64,000 bases of DNA from Gammaproteobacteria bacterium (GCA_018222405.1 JAAFAI010000006.1:1-64000); one strand, 5' to 3'. Numbered from the stretch's first letter, positions 9,483 through 20,872 are shown. The notes: a model not told the origin generated them from the sequence alone. A program made the numbers and translations.

Positions 9483-10853
9483 TTATAGCCGGGTCACAAC
9501 CACCACACCAGTAATAACCAGTCCCACCAGAATATTCAGCATGGTGCCCTCGCGCACCATGGTCTGAATGGGGATCCGGCCGCTGCCATACACAATCGCA
9601 TTAGGCGCCGTGGCTACCGGCATCATAAAGGCGCAGCTGGCGCTAATAGCGGCAGGCATCATCAGCACAATAGGATCCACGCCAATCGCGGCCGACGCAC
9701 TGGCCAGAATTGGCATAAGCAGGGTCGCGGTAGCGGTATTAGAAGTAATTTCGGTAACAAAACTCACTGCCAGGCACAATACCAGCAAAGTCAGCACAAT
9801 GGGCAGAGCAGACAGTCCGGTCAGAGCTTCACCAAGTAATAAACTTAAGCCCGAGGCGGTAAACGCTTTGGCCATGCAAATCCCACCAGCAAACAGCAAT
9901 AACATGCCCCATGGGATCGCCTCAGCGGTTTTCCAGTCGAGCAGTTGATCCGGCTTTTCCTTATCGCCGTTGGGTACCAGAAACATCAGCACTACGCCGG
10001 CAATGGCAATAGTGCTGTCACTCACCAGCGTCATTCCCGTCCATGCCGACCAGTAAGGGCGGAATATCCAGGCCAGCGCCACAATGCCAAACACTATCAG
10101 CACCCGTTTTTCCGCCGGGCGCCAGTCACCGGCTTTTGGTAAGTCGCAATCAGGCATATCGCTTAACTTGCGGGTTAGCCAGAAAGCCATTATCGGAATC
10201 GCGATCAGCACTATGGGAACGCCGGTCATCATCCAGTTAATAAAACTGAGCTCCGTGCCGGTGGTTTGCTGATACACACTCATAAAAATAATATTCGGCG
10301 GTGTGCCGATGGGCGTGCCCACCCCGCCCAAACTCGCTGAGTATGCAATGCCGAGTAACAAGGCAGCAGCCAGTTTTGGCGAGTTCATCGAAGTGATAAT
10401 GGCCATAGCAATGGGCAGTAACATTAAAGTGGTGGCGGTATTGGATATCCACATGCTCAGCACTGCCGAGGTGAGCATAAAACCCAGCACCAGCCGTCTG
10501 GCACTGGACGCTCCGCATAAGCGCAGCATGTATACCGCAATGCGGCGGTGCACGCCCGACTTCTCCAGCGCTTTGGAGAGCATAAACGCACCCATCAGCA
10601 GCAGGATCACGTGGCTACCCAGTGCTGATGCCGCTTCTTTATAATCAATTACGCCCGCCATAGGAAAGGCCACAAACGGGATAAGCGAGGTCACCGGAAT
10701 AGGCAGTGCCTCAGTCACCCACAAGATGGCAATTAATAGTGTTAGCGCGGCCGTCAGGCTGAGTGCGTGGTCTAAACCGTTCGCGGCCAGCACGCCCCAT
10801 AACAATGCACTGACCACAACGCTGAATACGATGACTTTATTTTTAACTATCAT
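9483..10853 (-). CDS. SLC13/DASS family anion:sodium symporter
   Basis: A 456-residue inner-membrane transporter with about 11-12 hydrophobic segments. DASS-family repeats are visible as SNTATTLMLLPIA and TSNTATATLLMPI, the paired SNT motifs that form the sodium/substrate site, along with GTPIGTPPN. Members carry dicarboxylates, citrate or sulfate; substrate cannot be assigned here. ATG 10853 was chosen over GTG 10871; both lie inside the 3' end of nagZ, giving an overlap of 11 bases with ATG and translational coupling to nagZ. A second, divergent DASS paralogue lies at 36923-38392. Confidence 0.87.
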   Translation of the reverse strand: MIVKNKVIVFSVVVSALLWGVLAANGLDHALSLTAALTLLIAILWVTEALPIPVTSLIPFVAFPMAGVIDYKEAASALGSHVILLLMGAFMLSKALEKSGVHRRIAVYMLRLCGASSARRLVLGFMLTSAVLSMWISNTATTLMLLPIAMAIITSMNSPKLAAALLLGIAYSASLGGVGTPIGTPPNIIFMSVYQQTTGTELSFINWMMTGVPIVLIAIPIMAFWLTRKLSDMPDCDLPKAGDWRPAEKRVLIVFGIVALAWIFRPYWSAWTGMTLVSDSTIAIAGVVLMFLVPNGDKEKPDQLLDWKTAEAIPWGMLLLFAGGICMAKAFTASGLSLLLGEALTGLSALPIVLTLLVLCLAVSFVTEITSNTATATLLMPILASASAAIGVDPIVLMMPAAISASCAFMMPVATAPNAIVYGSGRIPIQTMVREGTMLNILVGLVITGVVVVTRL

Positions 10854-11838
10854 AGCGTTGCCACACCTCACAAGCTTGTTGATAAGTTTGTTCTGCCGTT
10901 GCCGAGAGCTGCCAGCCGGATAGCCGGCTCAGGCGATGAGACGGCTCAATAGTGCCAGGCAGGCCGTTTAAAATGGCCAGCGCACCGTTTGTGTTGTTGC
11001 ATGCAAGCACCATATCACAGCCGGCACCCAGGGCCTGTTGGGCGCGCTCTGGATAAGTACCGGCTACGGCTGCGCCTTCCATGGATAAATCATCGGAAAA
11101 AATCACTCCGTCAAAGCCAAGCTTGCCGCGCAAAATGGTTTGTAACCAGTAAGGGGAAAACCCGGCGGGTTTATCGTCGATGGCCGCAAAACGCACGTGA
11201 GCTGGCATCATGGCATCAATTTTTTGCCGGGCGATTAGATCAGCAAAAGGCACCAGGTCCTGCTGTTGTATGGTTTGCCAGTCCCGTTCATCCACCGGGG
11301 TATCAATGTGTGAGTCAGCCACCACGCTGCCATGGCCGGGAAAGTGTTTGCCGGTAGAGGGCATGCCTATGGCGTGCATGCCGTCTATCAGGCACCCCGC
11401 CAGACGGCTCACTACCCCTGGCTGGGGCGAGAAACCGCGGTCGCCAATCACATTAGACACACCGTTAATATCCAGCACCGGAGCAAAACTAATATCAATG
11501 TCCAGTTGCTTGAGCTCGTAAGCCATAATCACACCGCAGGCATAACTCAACGCGTCGGCGTCATTATCATTAGCAGTTAGCTGCAGTATTTGCCCCATGG
11601 CGGGTAGCCGGGTAAATCCGGGGCGAAAACGCTGTACCCGGCCGCCTTCATGATCCACAGCAATGATCAGCGGTTTGCCTGCCGCCTTACGAATATCCTG
11701 TATCAACGCCCTGAGTTGATCTACCGACTCATAATTGCGCGTAAACAGGATCACACCGCCGGTAAGCGGGTGCGCTAGCATGTCGCGTTCATCTTGCTGT
11801 AAACTGAGGCTGCGACAATCGATCATTACTGGTCCCAT
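10843..11838 (-). CDS. nagZ: Beta-N-acetylhexosaminidase NagZ
   Basis: A 331-residue cytoplasmic glycoside hydrolase family 3 enzyme that removes N-acetylglucosamine from anhydromuropeptides during cell-wall recycling. Diagnostic motifs are VDHEGGRVQRF, GKHFPGHGSVVADSHIDTP (the catalytic loop with the Asp/His dyad) and the nucleophile region GVIFSDDLSMEGA. ATG 11838 is preceded by AGGAG at a proper distance; an in-frame start at 11862 has no such support. Length agrees with E. coli NagZ (341). The 3' end overlaps the SLC13 transporter gene, so the two are probably co-transcribed, although a functional link is not known. Confidence 0.95.
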   Translation of the reverse strand: MGPVMIDCRSLSLQQDERDMLAHPLTGGVILFTRNYESVDQLRALIQDIRKAAGKPLIIAVDHEGGRVQRFRPGFTRLPAMGQILQLTANDNDADALSYACGVIMAYELKQLDIDISFAPVLDINGVSNVIGDRGFSPQPGVVSRLAGCLIDGMHAIGMPSTGKHFPGHGSVVADSHIDTPVDERDWQTIQQQDLVPFADLIARQKIDAMMPAHVRFAAIDDKPAGFSPYWLQTILRGKLGFDGVIFSDDLSMEGAAVAGTYPERAQQALGAGCDMVLACNNTNGALAILNGLPGTIEPSHRLSRLSGWQLSATAEQTYQQACEVWQRYDS

Positions 11839-11912
11839 GCTGACTCCTGGACTCCAATGCATTGTTTTACAATGCTAAACTGCTTAGGACGTGGCGACAA
11901 ACAAAACTGTGA

Positions 11913-11973
11913 GCTTCACAATTGCAATAGCACTGCCGCCAGCTTAAGACGCTGGCATAAAAAATTGTGAAGC
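11913..11973. repeat. Nested inverted repeats before the penicillin acylase gene
   Basis: The outer arms GCTTCACAATT (11913-11923) and AATTGTGAAGC (11963-11973) are exact complements. Inside them a second pair, GCCAGC (11938-11943) and GCTGGC (11951-11956), closes a 7-base loop. The structure sits between divergent nagZ and the acylase gene. It lacks a following T-run, so an operator pair or a leader RNA structure is more likely than a terminator. Confidence 0.5.
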
Positions 11974-12043
11974 AGTGGTGAGCTACACCATCAAACTGCC
12001 GCCGAAAGGCTTTAAGCATAAGAAAAAACAGGGAGTATTACAC

Positions 12044-14332
12044 GTGTTAAATTGGTTAAAACGGATCGTACTGGCAGTAATTGGCCTGCTGATCATTGCA
12101 GTGATGGCGGTTTACTTTACCCTTCGTCAGTCACTCCCGGCCTTAGACGGTGATCGCATTGTCAGTCAGGTTCAGCAACCCGCTACTTTATCGCGTGACG
12201 CCCTCGGCCAGGCAATTATTCAGGCCGATTCACGCAAGGAAGCCATGTATTTACTTGGCTTTGCTCATGGCCAGGACCGTTTCTTCCAGATGGATCTGCA
12301 ACGTCGGGTTGCCGCCGGTGAGCTGTCTGAGTGGCTGGGTAGCATGGCCCTCGATGTCGATAAAACCGGTCGTTTTCATGAATTCCGCCGTCGCGCCAAC
12401 ACCATCTATGCCCAGCTGCCCCAGGCACAAAAAGACATTCTGATTGCTTATACCGAAGGGGTTAATCAGGCCGTCGAAGAACAATCTGCCCGTCCCTTCG
12501 AATATATTCTGACTAATTTTGAGCAGGCCCCCTGGTCACCTGAAGACAGTATCCTGGTGATCCTCAGCATGTACCTCGATTTACAAAGTGGTAATGTGAA
12601 TCGCGACCTTACCCTGACCGAAATTAAGCATCAGTTTGGCCAGCCCATGGTCGACTTTATTTTGCAGCCGAGCCAGTATCAGGCTGCGCTGGATAACAGC
12701 CAGCTCAGCGGCGATGTGGAAATTCCATTGCTCAAAGCGCGCCCGGCTGCAGTGAGCAACAGTACGGCGCAAATGGCCTTTCGCACCGAAATTGGCAGTA
12801 ACAACTGGATTGTGGGCGGCGCACTCACCGAGACCGGCGACGCGATGCTGGCCAGTGACATGCATTTAGGCATGCGCGTACCGATTATCTGGTATCGCGC
12901 CCAGCTTAATTATGCGGTGGACCAATACGACGTGTCGCTGACCGGGGTTACCTTACCCGGCGTGCCCGGCGTCATAGCCGGTACCAATGGTCATATCGCC
13001 TGGGGCTTCACCAATGCCTATGTGGATACCGCCGACTGGGTGCTTATTGACCGCAGTGAAGTAACAGCCATAGAAGAAACCATCAGCGTAAAAGGTGAGC
13101 CGGAAACCTATAAACGGCTCACCAGCCAGTACGGCCCGGTTCGTCAGTTGGGAACGCGCTTTTACGCCTTAAAATGGACCGCTCAGGAACCCTACGCGGT
13201 TAATCTCATGCTCAACCAGCTAGACACTAAACTGTCGGTGCTGGAAGCCATTCCGGTGGTCAGAAAGCTCGGCATCCCGGTGCAGAACATTGCGCTTGGT
13301 GACACTGCCGGTAACATTGCCTGGATGCCCGCTGGTGCTGTCCCGGCCCGTAAAGTGCCGCATAATACGGCCATTACACCTGAGCAGCTGGACGGTTTAT
13401 GGAACATCGATGAAATGGACCTGCCAGTAGTCATGAATCCATCATCACATCGTATCTGGACCGCCAACTCGCGAGTTATTGGCACTGACGACCTCGCCCG
13501 CTTTGGCGATGGTGGCTATGCCCTTGGTGCACGTGCTCAACAGATCCGCGACCGCCTGTTCGATTACGAACAATTTGACGAACAACGTTTCTACCAGATT
13601 CAGCTTGATAACGAAGCCCGTTTTCTGCAGCCCTGGCATGCGCTGCTCCGTCAGTTGTTAAAGCGCAATTCCGGCTACTTTGCCACCGATATCGAAGCGC
13701 TGGATAACTGGCAAAATTGTGCCTGCGCCGAGTCGGTAGGCTACACCCTGGTGAAGCATTTTCGTCGTCAGGTAATTAACACCACATTTGCGCCCCTTAG
13801 CGAAGCACTTAAACCCAAGCATCTGAGCCTGCGGTATGTCTCCAGTAACCTCGAACCGGCTATCTGGCAACTTATCCGCAGTGAAAACACCCAGTGGTTG
13901 CCAGAGGGCCAAAACGACTGGCAAAGCTATATGCTGAGCCAGTATGAGCAGGCGCGGCAACAGTTGCAGGATAAACACGGCGCGTCAAAGGATTTATCGA
14001 CCCTGGCCTGGGGTAAGGTCAATAAGCAAGCCATTACCCATCCTTTTGCCGGGCAAATCCCGGTATTTGGCAAGGCGTTAAACATGCCGGAAATTCCTGG
14101 CTATGGCGATACCTTTATGCCAGCGGTTCAGGCCCGCAGCTTCGGTGCTTCTCAGCGCTTGTTTGTGCGCCCCGGCCAGTTGGATAAAGCGGTATTAACC
14201 ATCCCGGGCGGGCAGTCCGGCCATCCGCTCTCGGCGTTTTATAAAGCCGGTTTCGATGACTACGCCAAGCATCGGATGACCCCGTTGCTGCCAGGTAAGC
14301 CTTTGCATACGCTAACTTTTATGCCAGAGTAA
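12044..14332 (+). CDS. Penicillin acylase family N-terminal nucleophile hydrolase
   Basis: A 762-residue protein with an N-terminal membrane anchor (LNWLKRIVLAVIGLLIIAVMA), followed by an alpha subunit region, spacer and beta subunit. The self-cleavage site and catalytic serine are seen in GSNNW, followed by DMHLGMRVP and GVPGVIAGTNGHIAWGFTN. These enzymes hydrolyse amide bonds, including beta-lactam side chains and acyl-homoserine lactones; the true substrate cannot be told from sequence. GTG 12044 with GGGAG upstream was preferred over GTG 11975, since it begins just before the membrane helix. The gene is divergent from nagZ and preceded by nested inverted repeats. Confidence 0.9.
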   Translation: MLNWLKRIVLAVIGLLIIAVMAVYFTLRQSLPALDGDRIVSQVQQPATLSRDALGQAIIQADSRKEAMYLLGFAHGQDRFFQMDLQRRVAAGELSEWLGSMALDVDKTGRFHEFRRRANTIYAQLPQAQKDILIAYTEGVNQAVEEQSARPFEYILTNFEQAPWSPEDSILVILSMYLDLQSGNVNRDLTLTEIKHQFGQPMVDFILQPSQYQAALDNSQLSGDVEIPLLKARPAAVSNSTAQMAFRTEIGSNNWIVGGALTETGDAMLASDMHLGMRVPIIWYRAQLNYAVDQYDVSLTGVTLPGVPGVIAGTNGHIAWGFTNAYVDTADWVLIDRSEVTAIEETISVKGEPETYKRLTSQYGPVRQLGTRFYALKWTAQEPYAVNLMLNQLDTKLSVLEAIPVVRKLGIPVQNIALGDTAGNIAWMPAGAVPARKVPHNTAITPEQLDGLWNIDEMDLPVVMNPSSHRIWTANSRVIGTDDLARFGDGGYALGARAQQIRDRLFDYEQFDEQRFYQIQLDNEARFLQPWHALLRQLLKRNSGYFATDIEALDNWQNCACAESVGYTLVKHFRRQVINTTFAPLSEALKPKHLSLRYVSSNLEPAIWQLIRSENTQWLPEGQNDWQSYMLSQYEQARQQLQDKHGASKDLSTLAWGKVNKQAITHPFAGQIPVFGKALNMPEIPGYGDTFMPAVQARSFGASQRLFVRPGQLDKAVLTIPGGQSGHPLSAFYKAGFDDYAKHRMTPLLPGKPLHTLTFMPE

Positions 14333-14363
14333 ACGACTAACCGGTAATTTGAGAAAGGCCACA

Positions 14364-14831
14364 ATGACCCCTGCAATAAAACTGCTCGAGCGCGGTAAAC
14401 ATGCTCACCAGGTGCTCAGGTATGAACATGATAAACAGGCCGAGTCCTTCGGCCTGGAAGCGGTTGAAAAACTCTCACTACAGGCGCCCACCGTGTTTAA
14501 AACCCTGGTGGCCGAACTGGACTCGGGTAAACTCGTGGTCGCTATCGTACCGGTCACCCATCAGTTAAACCTCAAACAACTGGCTAAAGCGGCCGGAGCC
14601 AAAAAGGCACAAATGGCGCCACCAGCCAAAGTAGAAAGCACTACCGGTTACGTGCTTGGCGGTGTCAGCCCGTTGGGCCAGAAGAAAGCCTTACCCACGT
14701 TTATCGACCAAAGCGCAGCTCAATTCGAACTGATTTACTGCAGTGCTGGTAAACGCGGGCTGGAAATCGAACTTGCGCCGCAATTACTTGCCAGCCTGAC
14801 CCGCGCCACCTTTGCGCCACTCGCCGCGTAG
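14364..14831 (+). CDS. ybaK: YbaK/EbsC-type aminoacyl-tRNA deacylase
   Basis: A 155-residue protein of the YbaK (Cys-tRNA(Pro) deacylase) family, which hydrolyses mischarged tRNA in trans. Typical blocks are VFKTLVAELD near the N-terminus, VPVTHQLNLKQLAKAAGAKKAQMA in the centre, and the GGVSPLGQKKALPTFID substrate loop. ATG 14364 follows GAGAAAGG; a TTG at 14349 is less likely. It starts 31 bases after the acylase gene and 23 bases before the zinc-ribbon gene, so the three may form one transcript. Length is normal for YbaK. Confidence 0.93.
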   Translation: MTPAIKLLERGKHAHQVLRYEHDKQAESFGLEAVEKLSLQAPTVFKTLVAELDSGKLVVAIVPVTHQLNLKQLAKAAGAKKAQMAPPAKVESTTGYVLGGVSPLGQKKALPTFIDQSAAQFELIYCSAGKRGLEIELAPQLLASLTRATFAPLAA

Positions 14832-14854
14832 TCCAGAAAGGCTACAAGCTTCCT

Positions 14855-15355
14855 ATGAAGTGCCCGCGAACGCAAAGTGAACTCACCCGCATCAACGTAG
14901 GCAAAGTCCCTGTATTTGTAAGCGAAGCCTGTGGAGGTGTGTTTTTAGCAAACCAGACGCTGGCGCTATTTGAGTCTCCACAGGAAGAGCGCGGCCACGC
15001 GCTGGAAAAGCATCTGCGCCAGTTTCATCATGCCCTGCCCGCACTGGATGAGCGGGTTAACTGTCCGGCATGCAATGATACGGTGATGCTTCGCCGTTTT
15101 TACAGCCCGCTGCATGTGGTGGAAATTGATGAGTGTCCGGGCTGTGGGGGCATATGGCTGGACAGCGGCGAACTATCCCAGTTACAGGCATTAATGCTTA
15201 ACCCTAAAGAACGTGCCCTGTTACGCCAGCAATTAATGAGTGAACACCGTCCTGTGGACATTCAGGGGATGGCACATTTGCGGGACAGGTGGATAAAACG
15301 CAGTGACAAAATAAATAAACTCTTTGAACTGGCCGACTACCTGATCCGCTGGTAG
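14855..15355 (+). CDS. Zinc-ribbon (zf-TFIIB type) protein
   Basis: A 166-residue soluble protein of unknown function. The centre has a zf-TFIIB zinc ribbon: CPAC at about 70, followed by DECPGCGGIWLDSGEL near 95-110, which is the hallmark of this family. A first CP at residues 3-4 with SEACGGVFL near 25 looks like a half-degenerate copy of the same ribbon that lost a cysteine pair. The C-terminus is charged and helical. Such proteins are common in gammaproteobacteria but have no established role. It ends 4 bases before a convergent gene. Confidence 0.75.
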   Translation: MKCPRTQSELTRINVGKVPVFVSEACGGVFLANQTLALFESPQEERGHALEKHLRQFHHALPALDERVNCPACNDTVMLRRFYSPLHVVEIDECPGCGGIWLDSGELSQLQALMLNPKERALLRQQLMSEHRPVDIQGMAHLRDRWIKRSDKINKLFELADYLIRW

Positions 15356-15359
15356 TAAT

Positions 15360-15947
15360 TTACTCGTCCTGCGTTACCGGAGTCTCATTTGACTGGCGAA
15401 AACGTTCCTGCCAGAGTGCCTTAGCCTGTTTAATATTTGCTTCGTCGGGGGTTTCTGTGTCGCTAAGTTCTTGTGCGATATCCATAATAATAGCGTCACG
15501 GGCCGCAATCAGCCGGTCTGCCTCAGCAAATAAATCACGGGCCTCGGGATATTTGGTTTTTAAGGCGTCAATCCCCTTCAGTTGATAATAATGCTGCTCA
15601 AAAGCCTCGTTAAACAAAGCGCGTTTAGCATGAAAGACCAGATATTCCCGGCCCTTCTCTGAACTGATAAAAGTAATATCACTGTCGGTCAGCTCCGCGG
15701 CTTTGGCCACCTCTACGGCTTTTTGCTGCCATTGCTCAATAGCCGCCTGGTCATTATTTTTTACCGCAGTAGCCATGCCTGCCACCAGGTCACTGGCGTG
15801 TAGAATTTGCTGCCGAAACGCCATTGACGCCAGCTCAGCCTCATCATATTCCGCTGTGGCGGGCTCATCAGCCCCATTGAACTGCCAGAAAGCGGCTACG
15901 GCCAGCAGGATTAAGCCAATAACAACGACGATTTTCTTTGAAAACAT
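15360..15947 (-). CDS. Single-pass membrane-anchored protein of unknown function
   Basis: A 195-residue protein, not recognised. Residues 5-21 form one hydrophobic segment (IVVVIGLILLAVAAFW), acting as an uncleaved anchor or signal peptide. The rest is alpha-helical, rich in Ala, Glu and Gln, and likely periplasmic, with possible coiled-coil stretches around 45-80 and 130-175. ATG 15947 was chosen because it begins directly before the hydrophobic segment and has AGG upstream; the frame stays open to 16010. It is convergent with the zinc-ribbon gene and lies downstream of ihfA on the same strand, separated by a probable terminator. Confidence 0.65.
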   Translation of the reverse strand: MFSKKIVVVIGLILLAVAAFWQFNGADEPATAEYDEAELASMAFRQQILHASDLVAGMATAVKNNDQAAIEQWQQKAVEVAKAAELTDSDITFISSEKGREYLVFHAKRALFNEAFEQHYYQLKGIDALKTKYPEARDLFAEADRLIAARDAIIMDIAQELSDTETPDEANIKQAKALWQERFRQSNETPVTQDE

Positions 15948-16069
15948 AACAACCTGTACTACACATTGGAAAGAAATTGAGAAAGGATAGTTTACTACGC
16001 CTGAGCACAAAACGCATTGCGCGACTGCACCGCCCTAAGCACCGATGGCTCGGCTACCAGCAATAGTGG

Positions 16070-16100
16070 TCGTAAAAATAACGAGCCGGCAAGCACCGGC
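16070..16100 (-). terminator. Probable terminator of the pheS-pheT-ihfA transcript
   Basis: Downstream of the ihfA stop on the minus strand, GCCGG and CCGGC (16096-16100 and 16085-16089) form a short GC stem with a 6-base loop, followed by TTATTTTT. This suits an intrinsic terminator, though the stem is only 5 pairs. Confidence 0.5.
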
Positions 16101-16120
16101 CCGCATTTTTGATACGAGGT

Positions 16121-16420
16121 TTACTCTGTCGGTGGTTTGGAATTTTCCACGCGACTTTTTAACTTCTGACCCGGACGGAATGTCACCACCCGACGCGCTT
16201 TAATTGGAATGTCTTCGCCGGTTTTTGGATTACGACCAGGACGTTCGTTTTTATCGCGCAGATCAAAGTTACCAAAACCGGATAGTTTCACTTGTTCACC
16301 GGATTCCAGTGCGCCTTTGATTTCTTCAAAAAACGCTTCCACTAAATCTTTAGCGTCCTTCTTATTAATACCCAGTTTTTCGAATAAGTGTTCAGCCATT
16401 TCGGCTTTGGTTAGTGCCAT
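16121..16420 (-). CDS. ihfA: Integration host factor subunit alpha
   Basis: A 99-residue HU/IHF-family DNA-bending protein. With IhfB it forms a heterodimer that makes sharp bends at specific sites in promoters, origins and recombination sites. Clear landmarks are [12 protein letters not shown] at the N-terminus, [24 protein letters not shown], which includes the proline-tipped beta arm, and the C-terminal [13 protein letters not shown]. It starts 5 bases after the pheT stop and is the last gene of the pheS-pheT-ihfA group, the arrangement known from E. coli. Confidence 0.98.
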   Translation of the reverse strand: MALTKAEMAEHLFEKLGINKKDAKDLVEAFFEEIKGALESGEQVKLSGFGNFDLRDKNERPGRNPKTGEDIPIKARRVVTFRPGQKLKSRVENSKPPTE

Positions 16421-16425
16421 AAAAT

Positions 16426-18813
16426 TTACTCTCTTAACGCTGCCCCGAATTCCGACTCAAGCCCTTGAATCACTGAATCTACCGCTGCTTGTATTTCCGC
16501 ATCTTCCAGTGTTTTACCCGGATCCTGCAGGATTAAAGACAATGCCAGGCTCTTTTCACCGTCAGCAATTCCCTGTCCTGTGTACACATCGAACAAGTTT
16601 AGGCCAACTAGTTGATTTACGCCAATTTTTTCAACAAATTTTATTATATCGCCTACTTTCACGGTTTGTTTAACCGTAATGGCGATATCACGGCGGTTTG
16701 CCGGGTACTTCGAAATCGGCTGTGCCTGAGGTAATTTGCGGTCTGTAAGGGCCGCTAATTCAAGTTCAAACACAAACACTCTTCCGTTAGTGCCCAGTTG
16801 CTTACTGAACTGCGGGTGTACCGCGCCCAGCCAGCCAACACATTTATCGTCCAGGTAAATCGCCGCCGACATACCCGGATGCAATGCAGAATGCGTTTCT
16901 GTATTAAAAGTGACCGTTTTTTCCTTTCCAGTCAATGCTAAAAGTGCTTCAACGTCTGCTTTTGCATCAAAAAAGTCAACCGGCTTGTCATTAGCATCCC
17001 AATGTTCATCGTAACGACGACCAGCAACGACCCCTGCCAGCATCGGCTCCTGACGAATGCTGTTAGGTGCTTCTGCATCCGGAACAAACCGCAGGCCGGT
17101 TTCAAACAAACGAATACGCTGTTGCTGTCGCTTCTGGTTATATGACGTCGCCTGTAACAGTCCCGGCCATAAACTTACCCGCATAATCGACATGTCCGCC
17201 GATATAGGATGTGGCAGCACAAGGCCATTACTCTCAGGGAAAAGTGCATTTTGTATTTTTGGATCGACAAACGAATAGGTAATAGCTTCGTTGTAGCCAC
17301 GATTTAGCAATACCGATTTCACGGTATTCACCGATAACTGCTTCTCGGTTGCCGGTAACATCGACAAGGCCGCGACCGGTGCCTGATTAGGAATACTGTT
17401 GTAACCGTATACCCGGGCCACTTCTTCGATTAAGTCTTCTTCGATCTCAATGTCAAAGCGATAGCTTGGTGCCGTAGCTACCCAGCCTTCATCGGTTTCT
17501 TTGGCATCGAGCCCTAAACGCGCAAGGATTTCGCTCACCGTGTCTGCAGCAATATCAATACCCAGCACCTTCGCTAAGCGCGCTTTGCGTAAAGTCACTT
17601 CGGCACGAGTCGGAATATCACTTTCGCTCACTGCTTCAACCACCGGGCCGGCTTCACCACCGCAGATTTCTAAAATCAGCTGGGTCGCGCGCTCCATTGC
17701 CGTGGCTTGTAATTGCGGATCCACACCACGCTCATAGCGGTGTGAAGCATCGGTGTGCAGGCCATACTGACGGGCTTTACCCATAATCGCATCCGGGTGG
17801 AAAAACGCGCTTTCCAGCAGAATGTCGGTGGTGTTTTCGTCGGTACCGGAATGCAGACCACCAAAGATACCAGCCATAGCCAGCGCTTTGTTATCATCGG
17901 CAATCACCAGGGTATTGTCTTTTAACTCAACTTCGGTTTCATCCAGTAAGGTGAGCTTTTCACCGGCCGTTGCCATGCGTACGTTGATACCGCCGTCAAT
18001 GGCAGCCAGGTTAAACGCATGCATCGGATGACCCAGCTCCAGCAGTACGTAGTTGGTTACGTCGACAATCGGGTCGATACTACGGATACCGCTGCGGCGC
18101 AGTTTCTCGGTCAGCCAAAGAGGAGAATCAGCTTTTACGTTTACGCCCTTAACTACACGGCCAAGATAACGCGGGCACGCCTGCGGCGCGCTTAAACTAA
18201 TCGCGAGTTTATCTTCAATTGCCGCAGCAACCGGTGCAATAACCGGCTCGCACACATCGGCTTTGTTCAGTACGCCCACTTCGCGGGCAATTCCCCGCAG
18301 ACCAAGGCAGTCAGCGCGGTTAGGCGTCAGGTCAACTTCGATAGTAACATCATCCAGACCAAGGTAGTCACGAATGTCTTCACCTACCGGCGCATCCAGC
18401 GGCAATTCAATAATACCGCTGTGGTCGTCACTAACGCCCAGCTCAGAGTAGCTGCACAGCATGCCAAAAGATGGCTCGCCACGCAGTTTGGCTTTTTTAA
18501 TTTTAAAATCGCCCGGCAGTACCGCGCCCACTTTGGCAACGGCGACTTTTAAGCCCTGACGACAGTTTGGTGCACCGCAGACGATATCAACCAGTTCATC
18601 ATCGCCTACGTTAATTTTGGTGACTCGCAGCTTGTCAGCGTTAGGGTGCTGACCACATTCCACCACTTCACCTACCACCACGCCGCTGAACTCGCCAGCA
18701 ACCGGTTCTACACCATCAACTTCCAGACCAGCCATGCTCAATTGTTCGCACAGCTCATCCCGTGATACGGCGGGGTTAACCCACTCTCTTAACCATTTTT
18801 CACTGAATTTCAT
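16426..18813 (-). CDS. pheT: Phenylalanine--tRNA ligase beta subunit
   Basis: A 795-residue subunit of the alpha2-beta2 synthetase that charges tRNA(Phe). Domains run in the usual order: the N-terminal B1 region, an EMAP-like tRNA-binding fold near 40-150 ([21 protein letters not shown]), the B3/B4 editing domain with [11 protein letters not shown] near 265, the B5 domain, the catalytic-like core, and a C-terminal anticodon-binding FDX-ACB domain beginning with [15 protein letters not shown]. The length matches the E. coli protein (795). It follows pheS by 11 bases and is transcribed with it. Confidence 0.98.
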   Translation of the reverse strand: MKFSEKWLREWVNPAVSRDELCEQLSMAGLEVDGVEPVAGEFSGVVVGEVVECGQHPNADKLRVTKINVGDDELVDIVCGAPNCRQGLKVAVAKVGAVLPGDFKIKKAKLRGEPSFGMLCSYSELGVSDDHSGIIELPLDAPVGEDIRDYLGLDDVTIEVDLTPNRADCLGLRGIAREVGVLNKADVCEPVIAPVAAAIEDKLAISLSAPQACPRYLGRVVKGVNVKADSPLWLTEKLRRSGIRSIDPIVDVTNYVLLELGHPMHAFNLAAIDGGINVRMATAGEKLTLLDETEVELKDNTLVIADDNKALAMAGIFGGLHSGTDENTTDILLESAFFHPDAIMGKARQYGLHTDASHRYERGVDPQLQATAMERATQLILEICGGEAGPVVEAVSESDIPTRAEVTLRKARLAKVLGIDIAADTVSEILARLGLDAKETDEGWVATAPSYRFDIEIEEDLIEEVARVYGYNSIPNQAPVAALSMLPATEKQLSVNTVKSVLLNRGYNEAITYSFVDPKIQNALFPESNGLVLPHPISADMSIMRVSLWPGLLQATSYNQKRQQQRIRLFETGLRFVPDAEAPNSIRQEPMLAGVVAGRRYDEHWDANDKPVDFFDAKADVEALLALTGKEKTVTFNTETHSALHPGMSAAIYLDDKCVGWLGAVHPQFSKQLGTNGRVFVFELELAALTDRKLPQAQPISKYPANRRDIAITVKQTVKVGDIIKFVEKIGVNQLVGLNLFDVYTGQGIADGEKSLALSLILQDPGKTLEDAEIQAAVDSVIQGLESEFGAALRE

Positions 18814-18824
18814 TTTGCTTTGCC

Positions 18825-19835
<1,011 letters not shown>

Positions 19836-20022
19836 CTAACACCCACTGCTGTTATCGCCCCGTGCGGGACAGCCGCAGCAGCGGGTAAATAAAAGGCCGT
19901 TATTTTACACAAAGGATAAAAGCCGCGGCTACCCTAACAAGCTGATTTCAGCAAATAAAATCAAAAAAAACGGGAAATGGGGCGAAAACCACCCTATCCG
20001 GCGATTATTTTGCTCTGTCAGG

Positions 20023-20562
20023 CTACTTTATTAGCGGCAGAATCGATTTAAACTGCTCAGTGTCAGCCCTTTCAAGTAGTTCAAATAAGGCCATTTCCAC
20101 ACCGGTGAGCTGTGCCCCGGCACTCTGCATTTTTTGCAGCGCCAGCTGTTTATTGGCCGGATTACGGGATGACACGCAATCGCTGAGCAAATGCACCTGT
20201 TTACCACTGGCCAGTAAATCAATCACGGTCTGGTACACGCAGATATGGGCTTCGATGCCACACACCAGCCATTGTGAACGATTCAGCGCCTTAACCTGCT
20301 GCTCAATGCATTCGGTGCGAAGTGCACTGAAGGTAGCTTTTGCAAAGGCTTCTCCGGCAGGAATAAACTGATTCAGCTCCTCTACCGTGGCCCCGAGTTT
20401 ATCGGGCAACTGCTCGACAAACAGCACCGGAATGCCCAGCGTTTGCATGGCTCTGATCATGGTAGCTATTGAGTTAATCATAGCGTCGCTGTTATCGACC
20501 AGTCTTGCCAGTTTGCCCTGTACATCAATAACGATAAGACCGGTTTCCTGCTGTACTAACAC
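20023..20562 (-). CDS. Isochorismatase-family cysteine hydrolase
   Basis: A 179-residue cytoplasmic hydrolase of the isochorismatase-like superfamily. The catalytic triad can be read as Asp in LIVIDVQ, Lys in FAKATFSAL and Cys in GIEAHICVYQT. Small members of this kind (YcaC-like) act on amides, but the substrate is unknown. GTG 20562 has AGGAG 6 bases upstream. It is divergent from the TonB receptor at 20951 and shares with it the 388-bp region holding a RutR-like site. RutB of the uracil pathway belongs to the same superfamily but is longer, so equivalence is not claimed. Confidence 0.85.
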   Translation of the reverse strand: MLVQQETGLIVIDVQGKLARLVDNSDAMINSIATMIRAMQTLGIPVLFVEQLPDKLGATVEELNQFIPAGEAFAKATFSALRTECIEQQVKALNRSQWLVCGIEAHICVYQTVIDLLASGKQVHLLSDCVSSRNPANKQLALQKMQSAGAQLTGVEMALFELLERADTEQFKSILPLIK

Positions 20563-20872
20563 AAGCTGCTCCTGTTTGTTTACGATGCCCTGACTATAGC
20601 AAATAACTATCTGAATGTATTAGTTCCAATCCGGGCCAGTACGCTGGTCACTGGTCGCAAATTCTTGTTTATTTATCGTGCATCGAGGTGTTCTTTTGGT
20701 GCAAAACCGTGCACATAGCGTTTTGCCATTCACATTTTACCAATCCAGTGGTGCGACCAGCGCAAAAAAAACGCAATTAATAAAAATACAGCAAAGCATT
20801 GAAATATATATCGTTTATTTAAATTTTATCACCTCAGAATTAATTGTATTACATTATACTTTCGACCAATTC

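Noticed and set aside
20023..20562. RutB of the uracil degradation pathway
   Set aside because: The superfamily fits and a RutR-like site is near, but the protein is too short and lacks neighbouring rut genes.
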